Of a DNA stretch of 23,405 nt, positions 15,740-20,888 are shown in pieces. Under the pieces are notes generated by a model. It saw only the letters and a program-made list of their open reading frames with translations. It did not search any database and was not told where the DNA came from. The stretch is from a virus: IMG/VR virus record IMGVR_UViG_3300021373_000551, positions 1-23,405 of that record. One strand, given 5' to 3'. Within the stretch, counting starts at the first letter, position 1, and every line of letters starts with the position of its first letter. The translations under genes were made by a program, and so were the position numbers.

Positions 15740-16337
15740 TAGCCCCCCGGGTTATATATATAGATTATAGAGCAGGTACATACATATTTATCTATGTACC
15801 CCGCTTCTAGTCCCTTTAAAGCACTTTAAAGCTGCGGCACTATCTGGTTTACATCCAATTCCCCTCCAAAATGTATAAGATTGTATATATATCCCTAGTA
15901 CCCCCCATGGCGACTTGCCCACCCCTTTAAAGCTCTATAGCTTTAAAGTGGTGGTCAAACTAATTAGACTTTTAAGTCTAATTAAATCTGCTAGTCCTTT
16001 TAAAAGCTCCATAGAGCTTCTTAAAAGACTAGCAAGTTCTTCAAAATCTCCCAAGATTCTTTAGAATCTATGGTGCGTGTGTTGAAGACTTCTAAGTCTT
16101 CCAAGATTTTTCTAGTTTACAAAACTAGAAAGTCTTTCAAACACTTCAAAGCCTTTAGGCTTATTCAAAAAACTCCCCAGTCTTCAACGACTTACAAACT
16201 TTTTAGTCTTCGACTAATTTCCCCGCCAAAGACTTTAAAAGTCTTCTAATTCTATCGTGCACACGGAAATCTTCTTTGAAGATTTTAAAGCCCAACTTAG
16301 TATTTTAATACTTTAAAACGTATTAAAATACTAAAAA
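15740..16337 (+). other. Gene-free leader holding a tandem array of stem-loops
   Basis: No credible gene is present. By eye the + strand holds a string of stem-loops: 15775-15800 (8 bp), 15814-15831 (repeated CTTTAAAG), 15919-15954 (16 bp, one mismatch, loop CTAT), 15961-15984 (10 bp), 15989-16034 (20 bp, two bulges, loop CATA), 16084-16101 (7 bp), 16109-16131 (10 bp), 16149-16162 (5 bp), 16203-16217 (6 bp), 16229-16245 (7 bp), 16267-16285 (8 bp) and 16297-16334 (15 bp perfect). Linkers are C/A/U-rich with few G (TCTCCC, CTCCCC, TTTCCCC, GCCCAAC). Several stems reuse AAGTCTTC-like words. It lies directly downstream of the rightward promoter, so it should be transcribed. It could be a regulatory leader, a stable noncoding RNA, or a packaging or replication site. 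Confidence 0.75.
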
Positions 16338-16405
16338 ATTTCTCCAAATAGAAAAGTTAAAAAGAAGTTCTTAACGAACTTTTTAACTTTTATATTTGGA
16401 GAAAT
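16338..16405 (+). promoter_or_regulatory. Long hairpin 1: buries the ribosome binding site of the gene at 16409
   Basis: The arms 16338-16364 and 16379-16405 pair in 26 of 27 positions (one G/A mismatch at 16351/16392). The apex 16365-16378 reads AAGTTC-TTAAC-GAA and, with the following CTT, forms the core AAGTTC-N5-GAACTT. The ribosome binding site GGAG (16398-16401) is paired with CTCC (16342-16345), and the start codon lies four bases after the stem. Translation should need opening or cleavage of the stem. It is a member of a three-copy family with hairpins at 18156 and 20505. Confidence 0.88.
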
Positions 16406-16408
16406 AAT

Positions 16409-16822
16409 ATGGCAACTTCAACTTTCAGCAAAATCGACTCAAACCAAATTGCTAGTAATCGTCAAGTCTATGCCGTAGCTTGCCACTTTGCTAACATTCA
16501 TGCTAAGAATCCATCAGAAAGATATGGATTGACCAAAGTGTTCAATGCTATCCTGAATAAGACTTACAGAGACCAAGATAGCTATATGACTCATGGCGAA
16601 GCCACTGAGTTTTTTGAATGGGATTGTGTTCCACCACAATTTCTTCACATGGTTTCTAAGCCAAAGGCTAAGAAGAAAGTGGTAGCTAAGAAGCCTGTAA
16701 AGACTTCTAAGACTCAGAAGAAAGCTATCCCGAAGGGAAAGGCGAAAATGACTAACACTCAGCGAATAGATTCTCTTGAATCTAAGATGGATAAAATCCT
16801 TGAGATTCTATCTGCTAAATAA
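16409..16822 (+). CDS. Early protein with a Lys-rich linker and C-terminal coiled coil, unknown function
   Basis: 137 residues. The N-terminal folded part (about 1-80) includes RYGLTKVFNAILNKTY and HGEATEFFEWDCVPPQFLHM. It is followed by a very basic linker (about 84-113: KAKKKVVAKKPVKTSKTQKK) and a terminal heptad helix (RIDSLESKMDKILEILSAK). This suggests an oligomeric nucleic-acid-binding protein, but no family is recognised. The GGAG site 7 nt before the ATG is inside the long hairpin. The gene is followed by an intrinsic terminator, so with the promoter at 15704 it forms a one-gene unit with a leader longer than the gene. Its product is a natural candidate to bind that leader; this is speculation. 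Confidence 0.9.
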   Translation: MATSTFSKIDSNQIASNRQVYAVACHFANIHAKNPSERYGLTKVFNAILNKTYRDQDSYMTHGEATEFFEWDCVPPQFLHMVSKPKAKKKVVAKKPVKTSKTQKKAIPKGKAKMTNTQRIDSLESKMDKILEILSAK

Positions 16823-16831
16823 ATCTATCTT

Positions 16832-16860
16832 GGGCAACGGATTGCCCTTTAATTTCTATT
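16832..16860 (+). terminator. Intrinsic terminator after the first rightward gene
   Basis: GGGCAA (16832-16837), loop CGGA, TTGCCC (16842-16847), then TTTAATTTCTATTTT. A compact 6-bp GC-containing stem followed by a U-rich tract is a standard rho-independent terminator. It sits 10 bases after the stop codon and just before a new -10 promoter element. Confidence 0.75.
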
Positions 16861-16867
16861 TTAACTA

Positions 16868-16876
16868 TGGTATAAT
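16868..16876 (+). promoter_or_regulatory. Extended -10 promoter TGGTATAAT
   Basis: TG-G-TATAAT is a perfect extended -10 element placed right after the terminator; no good -35 is seen 17 bp upstream. It would start transcription near 16883, close to the first codons of the next gene, and re-start the small-gene operon after termination. The same TGGTATAAT occurs before the SSB gene. Confidence 0.6.
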
Positions 16877-16879
16877 TCT

Positions 16880-17038
16880 ATGTTTTTTGTTATGTTTGAT
16901 GATAATGCGGTAGTTTGTGAGACTCAGAAAGAAGCTATAGAGCTTGTAGATTCTTTGACGATAGACGGCTATAAGTATATTACTGTTAGCCACAACCAAC
17001 CACTAGATGTAGATAACATAGAGGAGATAGAACTATGA
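16880..17038 (+). CDS. Small acidic protein of unknown function (52 aa)
   Basis: Reads MFFVMFDDNAVVCETQKEAI and continues with a helix, then YKYITVSHNQPL and an acidic end (DNIEEIEL). There is no Shine-Dalgarno before the first ATG, and the predicted promoter start falls inside the first codons, so translation may be leaderless or begin at Met5 (16892). Its stop overlaps the next start (ATGA type), and its last codons provide the GAGGAG site for that gene. No family recognised. Confidence 0.65.
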   Translation: MFFVMFDDNAVVCETQKEAIELVDSLTIDGYKYITVSHNQPLDVDNIEEIEL

Positions 17039-17121
17039 TGTATAGTTTTATTCAAGGCTTCATTTATGGATTTGTAATTGTATTTTCGTATAGATATATT
17101 GATTCACTTTTAGGAGTATAG
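17035..17121 (+). CDS. 28-residue single-span membrane peptide
   Basis: Starts ATGATG, with GAGGAG 8 nt upstream, and encodes mainly hydrophobic and aromatic residues (SFIQGFIYGFVIVFSYRYI), enough for one membrane span at about residues 4-22. It overlaps the previous stop by four bases and ends GGA GTA TAG, which gives the ribosome site of the next gene. It could insert in the inner membrane; function unknown. Confidence 0.62.
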   Translation: MMYSFIQGFIYGFVIVFSYRYIDSLLGV

Positions 17122-17125
17122 AGTT

Positions 17126-17353
17126 ATGAGTAAATATCATATAAGCAAAAATGGATATACTTTGATGAAGAATGGCGAAGCAGTACAAGTTGGTCAGGTT
17201 TTAACCTGTTTTAGAGGTGAGACTTATACTATTACTGGTGGCAATCCACCACATAAACCTAGTAGTCAGGGTAAAGTCTGGGTTACTGATGGTGACTGGA
17301 GTAGAGAGTTATATCCTTCAGTCTTTGAGTGTAAATGGGTAGAAGGAGTATAG
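17126..17353 (+). CDS. Small conserved-type phage protein with RGE...GG.PPHKPSS motif
   Basis: 75 residues, beta-rich: GYTLMKNGEAVQVGQVLTCF, RGETYTITGGNPPHKPSSQG and KVWVTDGDWSRELYPSVFEC. The combination 'RGE...I.G..PP..PSS.G.V.V ... (Y/F)PSVF' is one I have seen in small phage proteins of unknown function; it looks like a small beta-barrel domain. The GGAG site comes from the end of the preceding gene, and its own end (GGA GTA TAG) serves the following one. Its cellular role is unknown. Confidence 0.85.
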   Translation: MSKYHISKNGYTLMKNGEAVQVGQVLTCFRGETYTITGGNPPHKPSSQGKVWVTDGDWSRELYPSVFECKWVEGV

Positions 17354-17357
17354 AACT

Positions 17358-17528
17358 ATGGAATTATTTACGCATCGTGAAATAGAAGTATATACTGTTT
17401 GGGTTGATAGAATGCAAATGAGTGGTGAGATTTATAATCTACAAGAGGCTAAAGATGTCTATGACGATTGGATTCGTCTTGGCTATGAAGATGTAGATTT
17501 AATGTGTGAATATAGATTTGAGGAGTAG
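17358..17528 (+). CDS. Small protein of the VYTVWV...GYEDV family (56 aa, copy 1)
   Basis: It contains EVYTVWVDRMQMSGEIYNLQ, then a helix with EAKDVYDDWIRLGYEDVDL. A second gene at 19139 shares VYTVWV, a central helix with an alternating Ala/Asp pattern, and GYEDV, so the two are diverged paralogues. The fold is likely beta-alpha-beta. GGAG lies 9 nt before the ATG. The last codons, GAG GAG TAG, form the ribosome site of the next gene. Function unknown. Confidence 0.82.
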   Translation: MELFTHREIEVYTVWVDRMQMSGEIYNLQEAKDVYDDWIRLGYEDVDLMCEYRFEE

Positions 17529-17532
17529 AGTT

Positions 17533-17718
17533 ATGGGTAAATTTTATGTAAGAGCCGAAGAAATCTCATATAGAATTTATGAGGTTGAAGCACCCGATGC
17601 TGAAACAGCCGAAGAAATATACTTTAGTGGTAAGCCTCTAAAGTTATATTCTTATGGCGAAGAAAGCGAACAGCTTTGTAAAGTTTGGAATGCTGATGAT
17701 GTAATAATCTTGGAGTAG
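17533..17718 (+). CDS. Small acidic protein, DpnD/PcfM-like paralogue A (61 aa)
   Basis: Begins MGKFYVRAEEISYRIYEVEA, then PDAETAEEIYFSG and a beta-rich end (ADDVIILE). The pattern 'V.AEE.......VEA.DAE.AEE' matches the general shape of DpnD/PcfM-type small domains and recurs in the genes at 17723 and 18961. The start is fixed by AGGAG 7 nt upstream; a GTG further upstream lies inside the previous gene and is less likely. Function unknown. Confidence 0.83.
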   Translation: MGKFYVRAEEISYRIYEVEAPDAETAEEIYFSGKPLKLYSYGEESEQLCKVWNADDVIILE

Positions 17719-17722
17719 AACT

Positions 17723-17899
17723 ATGAAAAAATATAAAGTATATTATTCAATAGCCCATCATGGCTTTGTAGAAATTGAAGCTGATAGTAATATGGAAGCT
17801 GAAGATATAGTTTGGGATATGTTGCACGATGATGAACTCTCAGAAAAAGATACTATAGATTCAGATTATCAAGTAGATTTAAGTATGGAGATAAACTAA
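17723..17899 (+). CDS. Small acidic protein, DpnD/PcfM-like paralogue B (58 aa)
   Basis: Begins MKKYKVYYSIAHHGFVEIEA, then DSNMEAEDIVWDMLHDDEL and an acidic tail ending SMEIN. It has the same beta-beta-alpha layout as the genes at 17533 and 18961 (a K.KVY start, then V.A/I.A followed by an acidic helix). TGGAGTAGAACT precedes the ATG. The stop overlaps the next start as TAATG. Function unknown. Confidence 0.8.
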   Translation: MKKYKVYYSIAHHGFVEIEADSNMEAEDIVWDMLHDDELSEKDTIDSDYQVDLSMEIN

Positions 17900-18144
17900 T
17901 GAATAGACTTATGCAAATTTCAAACCACATGGATAGAGCTTTAGATGCTAAGGTAGTTAGATATTGTGACGAAACTCAGGTAGTTATATCAATGCTCAAC
18001 AACCCTAGAGAGGCTCTTGAAGAAGATAGAGTTTATATTGTACATGACGTTAGCTTTCTTGATGGTTGCTCTGTATTCTGGGGTCACTACGACCTAACTT
18101 TTGAACAAGCAGTAGAAAGTTTTAACTACAAAGCTAGTAAGTAA
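17899..18144 (+). CDS. Unknown 81-residue early protein
   Basis: Contains MQISNHMDRALDAKVVRYCD, TQVVISMLNNPREALEEDRV and a C-terminal part with FWGHYDLTFEQAVESF. It starts within the stop of the previous gene (TAATG), so it is likely translated by coupling, and GGAG is present 8 nt upstream. It is the last gene before long hairpin 2. No family recognised. Confidence 0.8.
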   Translation: MNRLMQISNHMDRALDAKVVRYCDETQVVISMLNNPREALEEDRVYIVHDVSFLDGCSVFWGHYDLTFEQAVESFNYKASK

Positions 18145-18155
18145 TTAAATTAAAA

Positions 18156-18213
18156 TGAAGATAAATAATTAGTAAGTAAGTTTCTTACGAACTTACTAAT
18201 TATTTATTCTTCA
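18156..18213 (+). promoter_or_regulatory. Long hairpin 2 upstream of the 204-residue gene
   Basis: The arms 18156-18177 and 18191-18213 pair over 22 bp with a single bulged base (18208). The apex reads AAGTTT-CTTAC-GAA, and with the next CTT gives the shared core AAGTTY-N5-GAACTT. The stem ends four bases before the AGGAG ribosome site (18218-18222), so the site is exposed here but close enough to be affected. The stem sequence differs from hairpins 1 and 3, while the apex is kept. Confidence 0.85.
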
Positions 18214-18228
18214 CAAAAGGAGATGGCG

Positions 18229-18843
18229 ATGTTCAAAACTCACTGTAAAGCGGTTCAAGAATACTCTCAGCGTAATGCTAACAACATGGCTGATACAGTT
18301 TTGATGGTAGTATTATCTATCCAACAAAACTGGCTAGGTGTCGGCACTCAGATGGCTGACGTTAGACTTAACAAAGCAGACTCCAGATTTCTATGGGGTA
18401 ACAAGCTAAAGACTTATCACTATCTAATGGCTAACAAGCACAAAATGTTTGCTCAAGTCAAGGCAGTGCTAGTAAGTAATAAGAACTATGATGACAGAGC
18501 AATGTCATTGATGAAGATATTCCTTAGAGTTGACGGCTTAGGTCTACCCAAAGCAGGGTTCTGCTGTCAGCTAATAGCAGGAATGGTTGGTTGTATGGAT
18601 ATACATAACATTAGAATGTATGACCTAGACCCTAAGACTTTGAAGCTCAACCCGAAACCTAAGACTGAAAAGGCTAAGCAAGCCAATGAAGACAAGACAA
18701 AAACTTATATAGATTTATGTCATCTATATGGCTGCGAGAATCTATGGAACTCATGGTGTGAAAATCTAGCCACAAAATCTAAGCGTTGGCAAGATGCTAA
18801 CCATGTATCGGAAGTCCACTATACTTACCTGATTGGAGAATAG
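18229..18843 (+). CDS. Helix-hairpin-helix (DNA glycosylase-like) early protein, function uncertain
   Basis: 204 residues from the ATG at 18229, which lies 6 nt after AGGAG; the earlier in-frame ATG at 18223 touches that site and is less likely. Mostly helical. At about 99-128, LRVDGLGLPKAGFCCQLIAG followed by MVGCMDIHNIRMY resembles the HhH-GPD element of base-excision glycosylases ('LPGIG.KTA..VL...G....VD.HV.R'), with Asp124 and His126 in the place of the catalytic Asp region. A Lys-rich segment follows. A DNA repair or DNA-binding role is inferred from this motif only; the rest is not recognised. It is preceded by long hairpin 2. Confidence 0.85.
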   Translation: MFKTHCKAVQEYSQRNANNMADTVLMVVLSIQQNWLGVGTQMADVRLNKADSRFLWGNKLKTYHYLMANKHKMFAQVKAVLVSNKNYDDRAMSLMKIFLRVDGLGLPKAGFCCQLIAGMVGCMDIHNIRMYDLDPKTLKLNPKPKTEKAKQANEDKTKTYIDLCHLYGCENLWNSWCENLATKSKRWQDANHVSEVHYTYLIGE

Positions 18844-18845
18844 TT

Positions 18846-18971
18846 ATGAGTAGAGCTGAATTTTTAGAGTGGTTAGATACTTGTCCAGTAGAGAATCATG
18901 TATGTATAGATTCTACTGAAAGCATTGGAATTATATTTTATACAAGCGAGGAAGATAGCGATGAAGACTAA
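18846..18971 (+). CDS. 41-residue acidic protein of unknown function
   Basis: Reads MSRAEFLEWLDTCPVENHVC, then a short beta segment (IGIIFYT) and an acidic end SEEDSDED. The ribosome site GGAG lies in the last codons of the previous gene. It overlaps the next gene by 11 bases. No family recognised; the good start signal and tight packing support it. Confidence 0.7.
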   Translation: MSRAEFLEWLDTCPVENHVCIDSTESIGIIFYTSEEDSDED

Positions 18972-19146
18972 ATTTAAAGTTTATGTGATTGAAGAAATGG
19001 AAAGTAGTTATATTGTAGAGGCTGAAAGCATAGCTGATGCTGAAAGAAAGATGTTTGAAGGAGACTTTGACGAAAGCACTCAAGAAGTTGTAGATGTATA
19101 TGACTCTAGAATAGTAGACGTAGATGAGGTTGTAGAAGATGAATGA
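18961..19146 (+). CDS. Small acidic protein, DpnD/PcfM-like paralogue C (61 aa)
   Basis: Begins MKTKFKVYVIEEMESSYIVE and continues AESIADAERKMFEGDFDE with an acidic end. The KFKVYVIEE...VEAESI.DAE pattern matches genes 17533 and 17723. GAGGA precedes the ATG by about 8 nt; an earlier alternative start at 18925 lies inside the previous gene and has no such site. Function unknown. Confidence 0.82.
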   Translation: MKTKFKVYVIEEMESSYIVEAESIADAERKMFEGDFDESTQEVVDVYDSRIVDVDEVVEDE

Positions 19147-19282
19147 AGTCTATACAGTTTGGGTTGGCGGTGTTGAAGCTAACCCCTATCCAGTAGCTTT
19201 AGACGTAGCCTACGATATAGCTGATGAATACATTGGTCAGGGCTATGAAGATGTTGAAATCGAGGAGATAAAACATGACTGA
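19139..19282 (+). CDS. Small protein of the VYTVWV...GYEDV family (47 aa, copy 2)
   Basis: Begins MNEVYTVWVGGVEANPYPVA and ends GQGYEDVEIEEIKHD. 'YTVWVGG.E' plus 'GY.DV.IE' is a pattern I recall from small marine phage proteins. It is a paralogue of the gene at 17358. It overlaps the previous gene by 8 bases and the next by 8. GAGG lies 9 nt before the ATG. Confidence 0.82.
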   Translation: MNEVYTVWVGGVEANPYPVALDVAYDIADEYIGQGYEDVEIEEIKHD

Positions 19283-19439
19283 TAAAGAATTTATTGAAGC
19301 AGTATTCGAAGAAGTCTATGGCGATAATGCTATCAACAGAGGCTTCAGCAAGCAAGATGTAATTGAAGAATTACAGAACATGAATAACATTATCGGTGGT
19401 TATGAAAATAGCGAAACCCATGTATGGCATGAGGTATAA
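19275..19439 (+). CDS. Unknown 54-residue early protein
   Basis: Begins MTDKEFIEAVFEEVYGDNAI and then NRGFSKQDVIEELQNMNNII, mostly helical and acidic. GAGGAG lies 7 nt before the ATG, within the previous gene. No family recognised. Confidence 0.75.
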   Translation: MTDKEFIEAVFEEVYGDNAINRGFSKQDVIEELQNMNNIIGGYENSETHVWHEV

Positions 19440-19443
19440 AACT

Positions 19444-19620
19444 ATGAGTAAAGAATATAGTATAGCAGTATGGAACATCCAGTTCTATCGACAAGACGAA
19501 GACGGTAACGAAGAACTAGATGAAAACGGTAACATTAAACTTTATGAAGCTGACTGGTATGACTGTAGTTATTTAGCTGATGGAATTGAATTTGAAGACT
19601 TACAAGAGGTGAAACAATGA
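19444..19620 (+). CDS. Unknown 58-residue early protein
   Basis: Begins MSKEYSIAVWNIQFYRQDED and contains an acidic turn with two DENGN-like loops (EDGNEELDENGNIKLYEADW). The start at 19444 has GAGG 9 nt upstream; a longer in-frame start at 19396 falls inside the previous gene. The stop overlaps the next ATG (ATGA). Function unknown. Confidence 0.78.
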   Translation: MSKEYSIAVWNIQFYRQDEDGNEELDENGNIKLYEADWYDCSYLADGIEFEDLQEVKQ

Positions 19621-19919
19621 ACCTACAAGATATGTTAGACGAATATATAAACTTTAAAATACAAGAAGTCCTTGAAGTAGCTTTGTCCAACAAGAAAAAG
19701 ACGATAACCAAAGAGTTAGAATCTGTTCGAGGTTGGCTTAGAGAACTAGAATATACCCTAGACGATGTGAAAACTCTATCCGATGAGAATGAGTATAACA
19801 TTGGAGACTTTGAAACAAGAATCAGTAAACTTGAAGACGATACTGTACAGCTAAATCAAGGTGTAATAAAGTCTCAGGTTCGAGAGATTCTAACTAAATC
19901 TAAACTAACTGTGGAGTAA
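19617..19919 (+). CDS. Coiled-coil early protein (100 aa), unknown function
   Basis: Almost entirely helical with heptad spacing (MLDEYINFKIQEVLEVALSN, ELESVRGWLRELEYTLDDVK, RISKLEDDTVQLNQGV), likely forming a long coiled coil. It begins within the stop of the previous gene and has GAGG about 9 nt upstream. No enzymatic motif. It could bridge other phage or host proteins; unrecognised. Confidence 0.82.
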   Translation: MNLQDMLDEYINFKIQEVLEVALSNKKKTITKELESVRGWLRELEYTLDDVKTLSDENEYNIGDFETRISKLEDDTVQLNQGVIKSQVREILTKSKLTVE

Positions 19920-19923
19920 AGCT

Positions 19924-20163
19924 ATGGAGCTTCCAACCCTAGAAGAGTTTGAAAAAACTTGTGAAAAACATTTGTGGCTGTTCATGCTAGAACCAGACTT
20001 GACTAGAGCTATGGAAGGCTTGAAGCTATATCACTATATCCAAGATGTTATCAAGCATGGTGGCGGTAAGTATAAGCAGATACACCGCAGAGCCTACGAA
20101 AAATTTATTGACGAAACTAAGGAGAATGGAGATGACTTCCGATTCCAAAGAAGCTCTAATTGA
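19924..20163 (+). CDS. Unknown 79-residue early protein
   Basis: Begins MELPTLEEFEKTCEKHLWLF and contains YHYIQDVIKHGGGKYKQIHR, helical with a basic C-terminal half. GGAGTAAAGCT precedes the ATG, the junction pattern seen across this gene cluster. Its last 32 bases overlap the next gene in another frame. Function unknown. Confidence 0.8.
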   Translation: MELPTLEEFEKTCEKHLWLFMLEPDLTRAMEGLKLYHYIQDVIKHGGGKYKQIHRRAYEKFIDETKENGDDFRFQRSSN

Positions 20164-20320
20164 AAAGGTCTTTGAACAGTTAATAAAAGACTTTAGAGAC
20201 AAAGAATATGCACCGATTTATGAGTTGCTGAATCATGTACCGACCAATACACTTAATGGCTTTTTAGCCGAGGTAGAATTTTATGAGAAGCTATTTTCCA
20301 GAGACGATGTGGAGAGTTGA
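20132..20320 (+). CDS. Unknown 62-residue early protein
   Basis: Begins MTSDSKEALIEKVFEQLIKD and includes LLNHVPTNTLNGFLAEVEFY. The ATG at 20132 is chosen because AAGGAG is 7 nt upstream; a much longer in-frame start at 20045 lies deep in the previous gene and encodes an unconvincing N-terminus. It overlaps genes on both sides. Confidence 0.77.
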   Translation: MTSDSKEALIEKVFEQLIKDFRDKEYAPIYELLNHVPTNTLNGFLAEVEFYEKLFSRDDVES

Positions 20321-20471
20321 TAAACTAAATACATCTAGTTCTAAGCCGAGCTATACTACAGATATAGAAGATGCTAAGAAACTAGGTGAAGCCTATGGTG
20401 GTGCTTATATTATCACACAGCTCAAGGGCGATAGACTTAAAGAAGAGATGAGAGGATTACATGAACAGTAA
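20283..20471 (+). CDS. Unknown 62-residue early protein
   Basis: Contains DIEDAKKLGEAYGGAYIITQ and LKGDRLKEEMRGLHEQ, a plausible small alpha/beta domain. The ATG at 20283 has GAGG 9 nt upstream; an alternative ATG at 20307 would give 54 residues and reduce the overlap with the previous gene to 14 bases. It is the last gene before long hairpin 3. Confidence 0.7.
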   Translation: MRSYFPETMWRVDKLNTSSSKPSYTTDIEDAKKLGEAYGGAYIITQLKGDRLKEEMRGLHEQ

Positions 20472-20504
20472 ATACATATTAGAATGTATATTATAATATA
20501 TAAA

Positions 20505-20577
20505 ATTAACTTAATAATCTTATAAGTTAATAAGAAGTTCAGTATGAACTTATTAACTTATAAGATATTAAGTTAGT
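20505..20577 (+). promoter_or_regulatory. Long hairpin 3 in a 162-base gap
   Basis: The arms 20505-20534 and 20549-20577 pair over about 28 bp, with one bulged A (20517) and one G/T pair. The apex 20535-20548 reads AAGTTC-AGTAT-GAA, and with CTT gives the core AAGTTC-N5-GAACTT. It is the most stable member of the three-hairpin family and lies about 57 bases before the next ATG. A TATAAT without a good -35 lies just before it (20492-20497). A second small hairpin (ACAAGT/ACTTGT, about 20584-20601) with a run of T further down follows. Confidence 0.88.
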
Positions 20578-20633
20578 ATACCACAAGTCGAGGCACTTGT
20601 TAAGCATTTTTTTAAACTAAAGGTAAAAAAACT

Positions 20634-20888
20634 ATGGAAACTTTATTTAACTTTGTAGCATCAGCAGTACATTCACTCGTTTTTAGCGGTAAGAAAAACG
20701 GCAAACTATTTGGCAAGTCTTTTATTGTTAGACGTAGAAGTTCTAAGAACCGCTTTGAAGTTAGCAAAGGCGAGTGCTTCAACATTCTACACTGTTACAA
20801 ATGGGCTTTTTATTTACAGCACAAAGGCTCAAGAGCTATCAGCTTTAACAACATCAAAGACATCAACGGCATTGAAGGAGTACAGTAA
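20634..20888 (+). CDS. Unknown 84-residue basic early protein
   Basis: Begins METLFNFVASAVHSLVFSGK, then a basic beta-like part (LFGKSFIVRRRSSKNRFEVS) and a C-terminal part ending NNIKDINGIEGVQ. It differs from the acidic neighbours upstream. AAAGG lies about 10 nt before the ATG, and the stop overlaps the next start (TAATG). No family recognised. Confidence 0.78.
   Translation: METLFNFVASAVHSLVFSGKKNGKLFGKSFIVRRRSSKNRFEVSKGECFNILHCYKWAFYLQHKGSRAISFNNIKDINGIEGVQ

Noticed and set aside
15740-15840. A possible tRNA near the GGTACATA...TATGTACC stem.
   Set aside because: No T-loop sequence, no acceptor stem of 7 bp with a CCA-side match, and no anticodon arm of the right spacing.
15775-16337. 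The row of short palindromes looks at first like a CRISPR or integron-like array.
   Set aside because: The stems differ in sequence and length, spacing is irregular, and there are no constant direct repeats or spacers of constant size.
20584-20618. A small hairpin (ACAAGT/ACTTGT) followed by a T run, as a terminator before the gene at 20634.
   Set aside because: The stem is only 6 bp and AT-rich, and the T run begins several bases after it, so terminator function is doubtful.
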